DNA from: Bacteroidales bacterium
Lineage (GTDB): Bacteria; Bacteroidota; Bacteroidia; Bacteroidales; P3
Length of the DNA: 64,000 nt
Direction: 5' to 3'
Assembly (NCBI GenBank): GCA_017451385.1
Contig: JAFSPS010000038.1
Location: forward strand, 1 to 64,000
Below are positions 35,720 through 44,686 of the stretch, one piece after another. The notes beneath the pieces are model-generated. The model had not been told where the DNA came from. It ran no database searches and saw only the letters and a program-made list of their open reading frames with translations. The position numbers and the translations under genes were made by a program. Numbering within the stretch: position 1 is the stretch's first letter; every line of letters starts with the position of its first letter.

Positions 35720-36721
35720 ATGCAAGAAGATATTGATATTATTATTCCATGGGTTGATGACAGAGACCCTGTATGGATAGAGCAATTCCGAAAATACAGT
35801 CAGACTGATATGGGGGATGAAGATAACTCAGATGCTCGATATCGTGATTGGGGCATTCTTCAATATGTTTTTCGTGGTATAGAAAAATTTGCGCCATGGG
35901 TTCGTAGAATTCATTTTATTACATGTAATCAACGCCCACAATGGCTGAATGTGGATAACCCTAAGTTGCACCTTGTTAATCATGAGGATATCATACCTCA
36001 CGATTGTCTGCCGACTTTTTCAAGTCGTCCGATAGAATTTAACATGCATCGTATTGAAGGATTATCAGAGCGATTTATTCACTTCAATGATGATTATTTT
36101 CTCATTTCCCATGTCCGAAAAGAGGATTTTTTTCGCAATGGACTCCCTTGTGATATGGCTGTATTTAATGCTACTGCACCGTTGAGTCCGCGTGCTCATG
36201 TGCTGCTCAATGACGGCAATGTGATTTATCGTCATTTCCCATATAAACAGATGCTCAAGAAGAATTGGAATAAGATATTCACTTTTAAATATGGGTCATA
36301 TTTGTTCCGAACATTATGCTTGGCAGGTTACCCTTATTTCCTTGGATTCTTTCGAACCCACGCACCTCAACCATATCTCAAGTCAACAATAGAAACTCTT
36401 TGGGAAGAAGAACCTGAGCTAATGAACGCAACAATACATAGTCGTTTTCGAGATACTAAGGATTTGAACATTGAACTTTTTCGATGGTGGCAACTTGCAT
36501 CGGGACAGTTTGTCCCTTCAAATACGAAGAAAATGGTATGTTTCCGTGTTCTTAATGACAAATATATCAATAGTGCTATTAATATAATTCGTCATCAAAA
36601 GTGTAAAGTAATTATCCTAAATGATGACAGCAACGATATTACGGATTTTGAAGATATGAAGCTTAGACTTAAGGCTGCTCTTGATGAAATTTTGCCAGAA
36701 AAGTCGTCTTTTGAAAAATGA
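35720..36721 (+). CDS. Stealth-family polysaccharide phosphotransferase
   Basis: The 333-residue protein contains Stealth CR1 (DIDIIIPWVDDRDPVWI at 4-20) and CR2: FRGIEKFAPWVRRIHFIT near 53-70, WLNVDNPKLHLVNHEDI near 77-93, PTFSSRPIEFNMHRIEGL near 100-117, and FIHFNDDYFL near 121-130. Stealth enzymes transfer a hexose-1-phosphate, forming phosphodiester bonds in capsules and O-antigens, and they resemble GlcNAc-1-phosphotransferase of animals. This is the main direct evidence that the polymer contains phosphodiester links. It stands 46 bases after the polymerase gene. Confidence 0.9.
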   Translation: MQEDIDIIIPWVDDRDPVWIEQFRKYSQTDMGDEDNSDARYRDWGILQYVFRGIEKFAPWVRRIHFITCNQRPQWLNVDNPKLHLVNHEDIIPHDCLPTFSSRPIEFNMHRIEGLSERFIHFNDDYFLISHVRKEDFFRNGLPCDMAVFNATAPLSPRAHVLLNDGNVIYRHFPYKQMLKKNWNKIFTFKYGSYLFRTLCLAGYPYFLGFFRTHAPQPYLKSTIETLWEEEPELMNATIHSRFRDTKDLNIELFRWWQLASGQFVPSNTKKMVCFRVLNDKYINSAINIIRHQKCKVIILNDDSNDITDFEDMKLRLKAALDEILPEKSSFEK

Positions 36722-36804
36722 AAAATATAGGAGTGGATTAAGAGTTTGTGCTGTTTTATAGAAAAAACGTCTAAATAACCAACGTCTAATATCATTATAT
36801 AAAG

Positions 36805-37878
36805 ATGCTAAATTTCACTGTTGGGCCTGTGATGTCTAGTGAGCCCGTATTGTCAATAGGTGCTGAACAAGTGCCATATTTTCGCACGCCGGAGTTTTCA
36901 GCACTCATGCTCGAAAACGAAAGGCTTGTAAAGAAGTTCGCAAAGGCTGATGACGATGCGCGCGTGGCATTCATCACGGGGTCAGGCACTGCCTCTATGG
37001 AGGCTGTTGTAATGAATGTTTTTTCACCGCAGGATAAGGTTATCGTGGTGAATGGCGGTAGTTTCGGTCATCGCTTCGTGCAGCTTTGTCAGATACATGA
37101 AATCCCATATACTGAGGTGGTACCTCCTATGGGGCAGGGGATTACACGACAGATGCTCGAACCCCTTGCAGGGAAAGGTTATACAGGCTTTCTCGTCAAT
37201 CTTGATGAGACTTCTACAGGCGTGCTGTATGACATCAAGATGATTAGCGAGTTCTGTCGTGAGAATGATATTTTCCTTGTAGTAGATTCTATCAGTTCCT
37301 TCTTATGCGACCCGTTCAATATGCAGGAACTCGATGTGCAGGTGATGATTACGGGCTCTCAGAAGGCTTTGGCCTGTCCTCCGGGAATCTCGCTAATCGT
37401 CCTCTCTCCTAAGGCTGTCAAGCGTGTTAATGCGCGAGAGGTTCGGTCGATGTATTTTAATCTTAAAGATATTCTGCTCAATGGCGAACGTGGGCAGACG
37501 CCATTCACTCCGGCAGTGGGCATCCTTCGACAAATAAACCGTCGTCTGCGTGAGATTGATGAGGCAGGTGGTGTGGATGGCGAGGTCGCCCGTATTGGCG
37601 GAATGGCAAATGATTTCCGCAAAAAAATAAAAGACTTGCCTTTTGAGTTGATCTCGTCGGCTATGCCTAATGCTGTTACATCATTGCATCCGACGACGGC
37701 ATCAGCATACGATATTTTTACGATTCTTAAAGACGAATATGGCATCTGGATATGCCCTAATGGCGGTGACATGAAGGATAAGGTGTTCCGTGTCGGACAT
37801 ATCGGAGCATTGACCACGGAGGATAACACAACTCTTGTCAATGCCTTCAGAGACCTACAGCTCCGTGGGATTATTTAG
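36805..37878 (+). CDS. Class V aminotransferase, PhnW-like
   Basis: The 357-residue PLP enzyme opens with [13 protein letters not shown], the start typical of 2-aminoethylphosphonate:pyruvate and serine:glyoxylate transaminases. Visible active-site elements are GSGTAS at 59-64 (phosphate loop), ETSTG at 135-139, D161 in VVDSISS (PLP ring nitrogen) and the Schiff-base K187 in GSQKAL. A PEP mutase or phosphonopyruvate decarboxylase is not present in this window, so phosphonate synthesis cannot be claimed. A different amino-alcohol or amino-acid product for the following CDP-activating genes is equally possible. Confidence 0.82.
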   Translation: MLNFTVGPVMSSEPVLSIGAEQVPYFRTPEFSALMLENERLVKKFAKADDDARVAFITGSGTASMEAVVMNVFSPQDKVIVVNGGSFGHRFVQLCQIHEIPYTEVVPPMGQGITRQMLEPLAGKGYTGFLVNLDETSTGVLYDIKMISEFCRENDIFLVVDSISSFLCDPFNMQELDVQVMITGSQKALACPPGISLIVLSPKAVKRVNAREVRSMYFNLKDILLNGERGQTPFTPAVGILRQINRRLREIDEAGGVDGEVARIGGMANDFRKKIKDLPFELISSAMPNAVTSLHPTTASAYDIFTILKDEYGIWICPNGGDMKDKVFRVGHIGALTTEDNTTLVNAFRDLQLRGII

Positions 37879-37917
37879 TACGCACTAATAGGCGATCTAA
37901 TGCAAAACGTCCTTCCC

Positions 37918-37960
37918 CTCAATTGTCAATTCACAATTCACGATTCACAAATCACTATCC
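37918..37960. repeat. Short run of the ATTCACA microrepeat
   Basis: The stretch reads CAATTGTCAATTCACAATTC and continues with ACGATTCACAAATCAC, the same degenerate unit as upstream of greA. It ends 6 bases before the ATG at 37966. Confidence 0.6.
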
Positions 37961-37965
37961 CCAAT

Positions 37966-38688
37966 ATGACATTCAAAGAAATATACGATATCTGCATACC
38001 AGAGAACAAACGTCGCGACGAGCAGTACAACTTCTTCGATTTTTATTGTCTGCGTCATCCTTCGGTACTGATGACCATTCCGCTCATCAAGTCGCCGCTG
38101 TCGCCGACTGCCGTGACGAAAATATCCGTTTTATGCTGTCTCGCAGGCTTTGGTCTTGTGGCTTTTGGCGGCACAATGTTGCTGAAAGTCCTTGGCTGGG
38201 TTTGTTTCTACCTGTGGGGCATACTTGACAGCGTGGACGGCAACTTGGCTCGTGTGCGCAACCAATGCTCTAAACGTGGCGAGGTGTGGGATGCCATTGG
38301 TGGGTATCTCGCTCTTGTACTCATCTATTTCTCTGCCGGTATTGCAGCTTTCTTTGATGATCCATTGTACGCTTTTGGCGAACCCTATTGGTTCCTTATC
38401 CTCGGGGCTGCCACGGCGTTGTGCTCCATCTTCCATCGTCTCATATATAACAGAATACGAGCAATAGGGATGGCTCCGGAGGTAAGGTCGGATTTCTACA
38501 ATTCGGGCTTCAATCTCGTAAAGTTTGTAAAGATGAATTTCTTTACGGTTTCGGGGTTCTTCCTCGTCATCTTTTTGTTGTCAATGATTTTTCATGTGCT
38601 TAATTTTTTCGTGACTCTTTATTTTGTGGCTGTGCTTGGCGAAATGCTGATAGCTATGCGTAGCATGCTGCGTGGTATTAAAGGATAG
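37966..38688 (+). CDS. CDP-alcohol phosphotransferase family protein with a missing final Asp
   Basis: The 240-residue membrane protein has about 5-6 hydrophobic segments. The family motif D-x2-D-G-x2-A-R-x8-G-x3-D-x3-D is present as D88, D91, G92, A95, R96, G105, D109, but the last Asp is replaced by Gly113. That Asp is the proposed catalytic base in studied members. The family moves a phospho-alcohol from a CDP carrier to a hydroxyl. The start at 37966 is chosen over an ATG 66 bases upstream, which would translate the ATTCACA repeat. It is followed 10 bases later by a cytidylyltransferase, a natural supplier of a CDP substrate. Confidence 0.8.
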   Translation: MTFKEIYDICIPENKRRDEQYNFFDFYCLRHPSVLMTIPLIKSPLSPTAVTKISVLCCLAGFGLVAFGGTMLLKVLGWVCFYLWGILDSVDGNLARVRNQCSKRGEVWDAIGGYLALVLIYFSAGIAAFFDDPLYAFGEPYWFLILGAATALCSIFHRLIYNRIRAIGMAPEVRSDFYNSGFNLVKFVKMNFFTVSGFFLVIFLLSMIFHVLNFFVTLYFVAVLGEMLIAMRSMLRGIKG

Positions 38689-38698
38689 ATAGAGGTTT

Positions 38699-40042
38699 AT
38701 GACAAAAGTTATTACATACGGAACATACGACCTATTGCACTATGGGCATATACGTCTTCTGGAGAGGGCAAAAGCTTTAGGTGACTATTTAATTGTCGGT
38801 GTCACATCCGATGCTTTCGATCGTACGCGTGGCAAAATCAATGTTCAACAATCGCTCATGGAACGCATTGATGCGGTCCGTGCCACAGGTATCGCCGATC
38901 AGATTGTTGTCGAGGAGTACGAAGGACAGAAGATAGACGATATTGTTAAGTATGGCGTCGATATTTTCACTGTTGGGTCTGACTGGGTAGGCAAATTTGA
39001 TTATCTAAACAATTATTGTAAAGTTGTCTATCTTGACCGTACTCAGGGAGTGTCGTCGTCAGAACTGCGTTCTGAAAAGCGTATGGAGCGAATTGGCATT
39101 GTTGGCAGCTCTAACAATGCAATGTCCATGATGTCAAAGTTTGAACGTGAGAGCCATTATGCTAATGGCATCGCCATTAGCGGTATCTGTACGCGGTGCG
39201 ACGCATTGCCGCCAAACCTGTCAACGTTGCCTTGTGTGACCGACGAATACCAAGAATTGTTGGATGTCTCAGATGCTATCTACCTCGTCTCGCGTCCAGA
39301 GAAACATTATCAACATATAATGGAGGCGTTGTCGCAAGGCAAGCATGTTTTGGTTGAGTCGCCTATAACTGTTGACAGCACTCAATATAAGGAACTGACA
39401 ACTTATGCCAACGAGCGAGGACTCGTGCTGATGGATGGTATAAAGACGGCCTATTCTATTGCATACAACCGTATGATGGTATTAGCTAAGAGCGGTGCGA
39501 TTGGCGATATTATCTCGGTAGATGCGACGTGTACAAGTCTGCCAAAATCTGCCGTGCTGCAACCCGACAACGACTGGAATAGCATTACGGCATGGGGCCC
39601 TACAGCATTACTCCCTGTTTTGCAGCTTCTCGGGCCTGACTACGAGGACATCTCAATATCGTCTAAAATGCTGGACAATACAGAACATTTTGACATTTTT
39701 TCTAAAGTTGACCTCCGTTACCCCGGTGCTGTGGCTTCAATGCGCGTGGCTCAGGGAGTAAAGTCCGAGGGGCAACTTGTTATTTCGGGTACCAAGGGCT
39801 ATATCTACGTTCCCGCACCATGGTGGAAGACAGATTATTTCGAATTGCGCTATGAGGACCAATCCAACAACCGACGCTATTTCTATCAACTGGAAGGGGA
39901 AGGAATACGCAATGAGATTGTTGCTTTTCTGCGTGCTATCAATGGTGAGATGTCGTCTATTACTATAAATGATAATGTCTCTAAAACTACGGTGCGTGTA
40001 ATTGATGATTTCTACAAACATAAATTGTTGTTATTGCATTGA
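38699..40042 (+). CDS. Cytidylyltransferase fused to a Gfo/Idh/MocA-like domain
   Basis: This 447-residue protein has two domains. Residues 1-125 are a glycerol-3-phosphate cytidylyltransferase (TagD)-type domain: TYGTYDLLHYGHIRLLERA with H14-x-x-H17, and RTQGVSSSELR at 114-124 (the RTxGISTT-type loop). Residues 131-447 resemble a Gfo/Idh/MocA oxidoreductase (RIGIVGSSNNA, GKHVLVESPITVD, SGAIGDIISVDA). The usual E-K-P is E220-S221-P222 and the usual G-x3-D-x-G-x-H segment reads AWGPTALLPVLQLLG, so the standard catalytic Lys and His are missing. The second domain may bind sugars or nucleotides without redox activity, or use other residues. Likely role: making a CDP-activated alcohol for the neighbouring transferases. 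Confidence 0.85.
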   Translation: MTKVITYGTYDLLHYGHIRLLERAKALGDYLIVGVTSDAFDRTRGKINVQQSLMERIDAVRATGIADQIVVEEYEGQKIDDIVKYGVDIFTVGSDWVGKFDYLNNYCKVVYLDRTQGVSSSELRSEKRMERIGIVGSSNNAMSMMSKFERESHYANGIAISGICTRCDALPPNLSTLPCVTDEYQELLDVSDAIYLVSRPEKHYQHIMEALSQGKHVLVESPITVDSTQYKELTTYANERGLVLMDGIKTAYSIAYNRMMVLAKSGAIGDIISVDATCTSLPKSAVLQPDNDWNSITAWGPTALLPVLQLLGPDYEDISISSKMLDNTEHFDIFSKVDLRYPGAVASMRVAQGVKSEGQLVISGTKGYIYVPAPWWKTDYFELRYEDQSNNRRYFYQLEGEGIRNEIVAFLRAINGEMSSITINDNVSKTTVRVIDDFYKHKLLLLH

Positions 40043-40155
40043 TGATTAAGCAGATTGTTATAAATCAATATCAAAAAATACATTGGCTTTTGTATGATAA
40101 TGATAATCAGTTTGGTTGCTAATACGCTATTAATTGGTCATAATCTGTCTGAATA

Positions 40156-41049
40156 ATGGACTATAAAAAAATAATATCTAATCGCCACGCAAGGTTTATT
40201 ATTTTGCGACTTCTTTCTTTTGTGCCTGACAAGTGGATGGTGCAACTTCAATATTGGATAAAACTTAAACGTTGGCCCAATATCAAGCATCCTCGGCGCT
40301 TTACAGAGAAATTGCAATGGTACAAACTCTACCATCGTGACCCTGTGATGGGTGTGTGTGTCGATAAAAACCAAGTTCGCAGTTATGTGGAATCAAAAGG
40401 ATTGGCACATATTCTTAACGAGCAGTATGGCGTGTATGATCGGGCAGAGGATATCAATTTTGAAGTTTTGCCAGACAAGTTTGTAATCAAAACAACCGAT
40501 GGCGGAGGAGGGGATAACATAATTGTCTGTAAAGACAAGGCGAAACTTGATATACCAGCTACATGTGCTTTGGTTAATTCGTGGCTGAATAAAAAAGATA
40601 TCAATGCAGGTAGAGAGTGGGCTTATACTCGTATGGCAGCCTCTCGTATTATTGTGGAGAAATATCTCGAAGATGAAAACAGTCAGGAACATGGACTTAC
40701 GGACTACAAGTTTATGTGTTTTGACGGTAAACCTCAGGTAGTTGTTCTTGACGTTGACCGCTACACTGTTCACAAGCGTAATTTTTATGATACTGATTGG
40801 AATAACTTGCATGTCGGCTCCGATGCGTGTGCCATTGACAGAGATATTGTCAAACCAAAGAAACTAAACGAGATGATTTCAATAGCGCAACAGTTATCGT
40901 CAGATTTCCCATTTGTAAGAGTCGATTTGTATGAAGTTAATGGTCATGTAATATTTGGTGAGATGACGTTCTACCCGTGGAGTGGATATGTACAGTATGA
41001 GCCGGATGATTTTGATTTTGAATTGGGTAAATCGTGGAAATGTGAATAG
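40156..41049 (+). CDS. TupA-like ATP-grasp protein (second copy)
   Basis: The 297-residue protein is a paralogue of the 33501 product: RFTEKLQWYKLYHRDPVMG near 49-67, VCVDKNQVRSYV near 68-79, FVIKTTDGGGGDNIIVCKD near 110-128, LTDYKFMCFDGKPQVVVLD near 180-198 and VRVDLYEVNGHVIFGEMTF near 255-273. ATP-binding glycine loop and metal residues are intact. It lies away from the first copy, after the cytidylyltransferase fusion and before the GT4 glycosyltransferase. The two copies are dissimilar enough in sequence to suggest different acceptors. Confidence 0.84.
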   Translation: MDYKKIISNRHARFIILRLLSFVPDKWMVQLQYWIKLKRWPNIKHPRRFTEKLQWYKLYHRDPVMGVCVDKNQVRSYVESKGLAHILNEQYGVYDRAEDINFEVLPDKFVIKTTDGGGGDNIIVCKDKAKLDIPATCALVNSWLNKKDINAGREWAYTRMAASRIIVEKYLEDENSQEHGLTDYKFMCFDGKPQVVVLDVDRYTVHKRNFYDTDWNNLHVGSDACAIDRDIVKPKKLNEMISIAQQLSSDFPFVRVDLYEVNGHVIFGEMTFYPWSGYVQYEPDDFDFELGKSWKCE

Positions 41050-41078
41050 TTTTTCTTCAATATATATTTAGAAGACAC

Positions 41079-42200
41079 ATGAAACTTTTTTTGATTGTTA
41101 ACGAAGACCGTTTTTTCCTTTCCCATCGCAAGGAATTGGCTGTCCGTGCTGCCAAAGAAGGATACGAAGTCGCTGTTGTTTGTAAGGATACTGGGCAGCG
41201 ATCCGATGTGGAAGCTCTTGGTCTTAGGATGATAGAATTGCCAATCAATCCGACAGGTGAAAACATCACTGAAGAGTTGCATACGTTTAACTTTTTGCGC
41301 AATCTCTATCGTCGTGAGCGTCCGGATATTGTTCATCATGTTGGTCTAAAGAATATACTGTGGGGTTCTATTGCTGCAAAGTTGTCGGGTGTCAAGGGTG
41401 TAGTGAACGCTGTCAGTGGTTTGGGCACAATGTTCAATGGGGACAACCCTTCACCCATAGCTCGGATAATAATGTACGTATTACGTCTCTTCACTGGTGG
41501 TAAAAAAGTTATTACTATCTTCCAAAACCATGAGGACGAGGCTCTCTTTTTCAAACATAGGGTTACTTCACCAGAGCGAAGTGTTTTTATCAAAGGCAGT
41601 GGTGTTGACCTCAATGAGTATGCATATATGCCAGAAGATGAGATGTCTGAAAAGATACATATAATGTTTACTGCTCGTATGGTGCGTGAGAAGGGAACAA
41701 TGATTCTCATTGACGCAGCAGAACTATTGCGTCAAGACTATGAAGGCAGGGTGGACTTCTGGCTTTGTGGAGGATTGTCTTCCAATCCCAATGCAATAAG
41801 TGAAGAGGAGTTGCGTGCTCGTTGCGATGGCTCGTATATCCAGTGGCTCGGTTTTCGCAAAGATGTCAAAGAATTGTTGGGCAAGGCTCATATTGTGGCA
41901 TTCCCAAGTTATTATAGAGAAGGTGTGCCGCGCTCACTTATTGAAGCTACAGCTATTGGAAGACCTATTGTTACAACCGATTCTATTGGATGTAAAGATA
42001 CGGTAGAGGATGGCGTAAACGGCTTTCTTATTCCTGTCCGAAACAGTGAAATCCTTGCAGAGAAACTCAAACGTCTGATAGACGACAAGAATTTGCGCCA
42101 GCAGATGGGGCAGAACTCGCGCCGTATAGCCGAACGCGATTTCTCGTTAGAGAATGTTATTAATAAACACCTTCAAGTTTATGAAGAGTTATCTAGATGA
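41079..42200 (+). CDS. GT4-family glycosyltransferase
   Basis: The 373-residue GT-B enzyme has an N-terminal acceptor domain and a C-terminal nucleotide-sugar domain: IKGSGVDLNEYAY near 171-183, FTARMVREKGTMILIDA near 197-213, and the E-x7-E signature in YYREGVPRSLIEATAIGRP near 278-296. It is the only classical glycosyltransferase recognised in this locus, which is few for a 17-gene polymer cluster. The rest may be encoded elsewhere or supplied by the Stealth and TupA-like proteins. The sugar cannot be predicted. Confidence 0.92.
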   Translation: MKLFLIVNEDRFFLSHRKELAVRAAKEGYEVAVVCKDTGQRSDVEALGLRMIELPINPTGENITEELHTFNFLRNLYRRERPDIVHHVGLKNILWGSIAAKLSGVKGVVNAVSGLGTMFNGDNPSPIARIIMYVLRLFTGGKKVITIFQNHEDEALFFKHRVTSPERSVFIKGSGVDLNEYAYMPEDEMSEKIHIMFTARMVREKGTMILIDAAELLRQDYEGRVDFWLCGGLSSNPNAISEEELRARCDGSYIQWLGFRKDVKELLGKAHIVAFPSYYREGVPRSLIEATAIGRPIVTTDSIGCKDTVEDGVNGFLIPVRNSEILAEKLKRLIDDKNLRQQMGQNSRRIAERDFSLENVINKHLQVYEELSR

Positions 42201-42240
42201 TAACCGAAATCAATAAATAATGATATAATAAAAGGAAAAC

Positions 42241-43299
42241 ATGAAGATATTAGTTACTGGTGTTGCAGGCTTTATTGCTTCCAAGGTTATGGATTTGCTA
42301 CTCACTCGTGGCGACGAGGTCGTGGGTATAGATAATATCAACGATTATTACGACCAGAGGTTGAAATACGGCAGGCTCAAAGAGTTAGGCTTCGTATATA
42401 TGCCACAAGTAATGGGGCAAGTCAAGGATAATATTCCTTTTGGCGTAGAGATGCAAAGCTTTAAGTACCCCCATGGACGTTTTATTCGTATGAGTCTCGA
42501 AGACAAGGATGCATTGGAAAAACTCTTCCAAAGGGAACACTTTGACAAGGTCATAAACCTTGCGGCACAGGCCGGCGTGCGCTACTCTATTACTAACCCG
42601 TACTCTTATCTACAGAGCAATCTGGTTGGATTCTTAAATATTTTGGAGGGTTGTCGTCATTATGATGTCAGCCATCTTGTGTATGCTTCTTCTTCATCCG
42701 TTTATGGATTGAATGCCAAAGTCCCATATTCGGAGGATGATAAGGTTGACAATCCTGTGTCCCTCTATGCCGCCACCAAGAAAAGCAATGAACTGATGGC
42801 ACATTCCTACAGCAAACTATATGGTATCAAGACGACAGGTCTGCGCTTCTTCACTGTTTATGGCCCTTGGGGACGCCCCGATATGTCGCCTATGCTTTTT
42901 GCTAATGCTATTATGCACGACGAGCCTATCAAGGTGTTCAACAACGGCGACATGATTCGCGATTTTACATATATCGATGACATTGCCGAAGGCACTATCT
43001 GCGCACTCGACCATGAGCCCGTTGCCGAGCAGTGTCCCAACGGTGTGCCATATAAGGTCTATAACATAGGATGCTCCAATCCTGTCAAATTGATGGACTT
43101 TATTTCAGAGATTGAGTGTGCATGTGGGAAAGAAGCTAAGAAACAGTTTCTGCCAATGCAATCCGGCGATGTATATCAAACAAATGCTGACACTACAAAA
43201 CTGGAGACGGATTGTGGCTATAAACCGCATATCACTCTGCATGAGGGAATAAGCAGGTTTATGGAATGGTATAAGTCGGATAGCAACCCTTTGAGATAA
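42241..43299 (+). CDS. UDP-glucuronate 4-epimerase-like SDR enzyme
   Basis: The 352-residue extended SDR protein has the NAD loop TGVAGFIAS at 6-14, IDNINDYYDQRLKYGRL near 30-46 (the form typical of UDP-glucuronate epimerases), VYASSSSVYG near 147-156 and the catalytic YAATK at 176-180. It would turn UDP-glucuronate into UDP-galacturonate. The substrate is supplied by the next gene. A different uronic acid epimerase specificity is possible. Confidence 0.88.
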   Translation: MKILVTGVAGFIASKVMDLLLTRGDEVVGIDNINDYYDQRLKYGRLKELGFVYMPQVMGQVKDNIPFGVEMQSFKYPHGRFIRMSLEDKDALEKLFQREHFDKVINLAAQAGVRYSITNPYSYLQSNLVGFLNILEGCRHYDVSHLVYASSSSVYGLNAKVPYSEDDKVDNPVSLYAATKKSNELMAHSYSKLYGIKTTGLRFFTVYGPWGRPDMSPMLFANAIMHDEPIKVFNNGDMIRDFTYIDDIAEGTICALDHEPVAEQCPNGVPYKVYNIGCSNPVKLMDFISEIECACGKEAKKQFLPMQSGDVYQTNADTTKLETDCGYKPHITLHEGISRFMEWYKSDSNPLR

Positions 43300-43335
43300 A
43301 ATATTTTGCAGAAAATAATAAAAAAGATAAATGAT

Positions 43336-44622
43336 ATGAAAATAGCAGTTGCTGGTACTGGTTATGTGGGGCTTTCTATTGCCACACTTTTAGCACAACA
43401 CAATAGTGTTACGGCTGTTGATATTGTGCCAGAGCGAGTTGACAAGGTCAACAATCGCATATCTCCTATTCAGGATGAATACATAGAGCGTTTCTTTGCG
43501 GAAGACCTCGCTTTACAGAAAGGCGAGAAACTGGAAGATTCTATTTTGCAGAAACCGCTTGATCTCCGAGCTACACTTAATTCCGAAGATGGATATAAGG
43601 ATGCTGAGTTTGTGGTTATTGCTGCACCAACTAATTACGATAGTGTCAAGAACTTTTTCGACACTTCCGCGGTGGAGGATGTTATTAGCAAAGTGATGCG
43701 CATCAATCCGCAGGCTATTATGGTCATCAAGAGCACCATCCCTGTGGGCTATACTGAAAGCGTGCGCCTGAAGATGGGGTCGGACAATATAATCTTCGCC
43801 CCCGAGTTTCTGCGCGAGTCTAAGGCACTGTATGACAATCTCTATCCTTCGCGTATCATTGTGGGTTATCCGCTTGGCGACAGTCGCTTGGAAGAGAAGG
43901 CGCGCCAATTTGCCGACATCATTGAGCAAGGAGCTATTCAGGAGAATACACCCAAGTTGCTTATGGGTTGCACTGAGGCAGAGGCGGTGAAGCTGTTTGC
44001 CAATACCTATCTCGCCCTTCGTGTCAGTTATTTCAATGAACTGGATACCTATGCTGAAATGAAGGGGCTCGACACACAGCATATAATCAATGGCGTGTGC
44101 CTCGATCCGCGTATCGGCACGCATTATAATAATCCCAGTTTCGGCTACGGCGGCTACTGCCTGCCTAAGGACACAAAACAGCTCCTTGCCAACTACGCCG
44201 ATGTGCCGGAGGAACTGATTCGAGCTATTGTTGACAGCAATCGTACTCGCAAGGATTTTATAGCCAATCAGGTGCTCACCAAGGCTGGTTATTACGACTA
44301 CTACAATCGTGGCGACTTCAGTGCGGAGAGTGAGCGTCAGTGCATCATCGGGGTCTATCGTCTTACGATGAAGAGCAATAGCGATAATTTCCGTCAGAGC
44401 AGCATACAAGGTGTGATGAAGCGCATCAAGGCAAAGGGTGCAGAAGTAATCATTTATGAGCCCACGCTTGAGAATGGCAGCACCTTCTTTGGCAGCAAGG
44501 TGGTCAATGACATTGACGAGTTTAAGAAACAAAGCCAGGCCATCATCGCTAACCGCTATGACGCCATCCTTGATGACGTAAAAGAAAAAGTCTATACCCG
44601 CGACATTTTCAAACGCGACTAA
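43336..44622 (+). CDS. ugd: UDP-glucose 6-dehydrogenase
   Basis: The 428-residue protein starts at the ATG at 43336, giving the classic [18 protein letters not shown] head; an upstream TTG start is less likely. It has the NAD loop GTGYVG at 7-12, KSTIPVGYT near 132-140, [19 protein letters not shown] near 149-167 and the catalytic Cys275 in GGYCLPKD. It oxidises UDP-glucose to UDP-glucuronate in two steps. With the epimerase upstream it supplies uronic acids, whose carboxyl groups are likely acceptors for the ATP-grasp enzymes. It is the last gene of the locus; a terminator follows at 44649. Confidence 0.93.
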   Translation: MKIAVAGTGYVGLSIATLLAQHNSVTAVDIVPERVDKVNNRISPIQDEYIERFFAEDLALQKGEKLEDSILQKPLDLRATLNSEDGYKDAEFVVIAAPTNYDSVKNFFDTSAVEDVISKVMRINPQAIMVIKSTIPVGYTESVRLKMGSDNIIFAPEFLRESKALYDNLYPSRIIVGYPLGDSRLEEKARQFADIIEQGAIQENTPKLLMGCTEAEAVKLFANTYLALRVSYFNELDTYAEMKGLDTQHIINGVCLDPRIGTHYNNPSFGYGGYCLPKDTKQLLANYADVPEELIRAIVDSNRTRKDFIANQVLTKAGYYDYYNRGDFSAESERQCIIGVYRLTMKSNSDNFRQSSIQGVMKRIKAKGAEVIIYEPTLENGSTFFGSKVVNDIDEFKKQSQAIIANRYDAILDDVKEKVYTRDIFKRD

Positions 44623-44648
44623 TTCTTTTTGGCTTTGTTAGTGTTATG

Positions 44649-44686
44649 AAAGCAACAATCCACAAAATGGGTTGTTGCTTTTTTTT
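44649..44686 (+). terminator. Intrinsic terminator of the polysaccharide locus
   Basis: AAGCAACAATCC pairs with GGGTTGTTGCTT (one mismatch) and is followed by TTTTTT. It begins 27 bases after the ugd stop and marks the 3' end of the locus. Confidence 0.85.
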
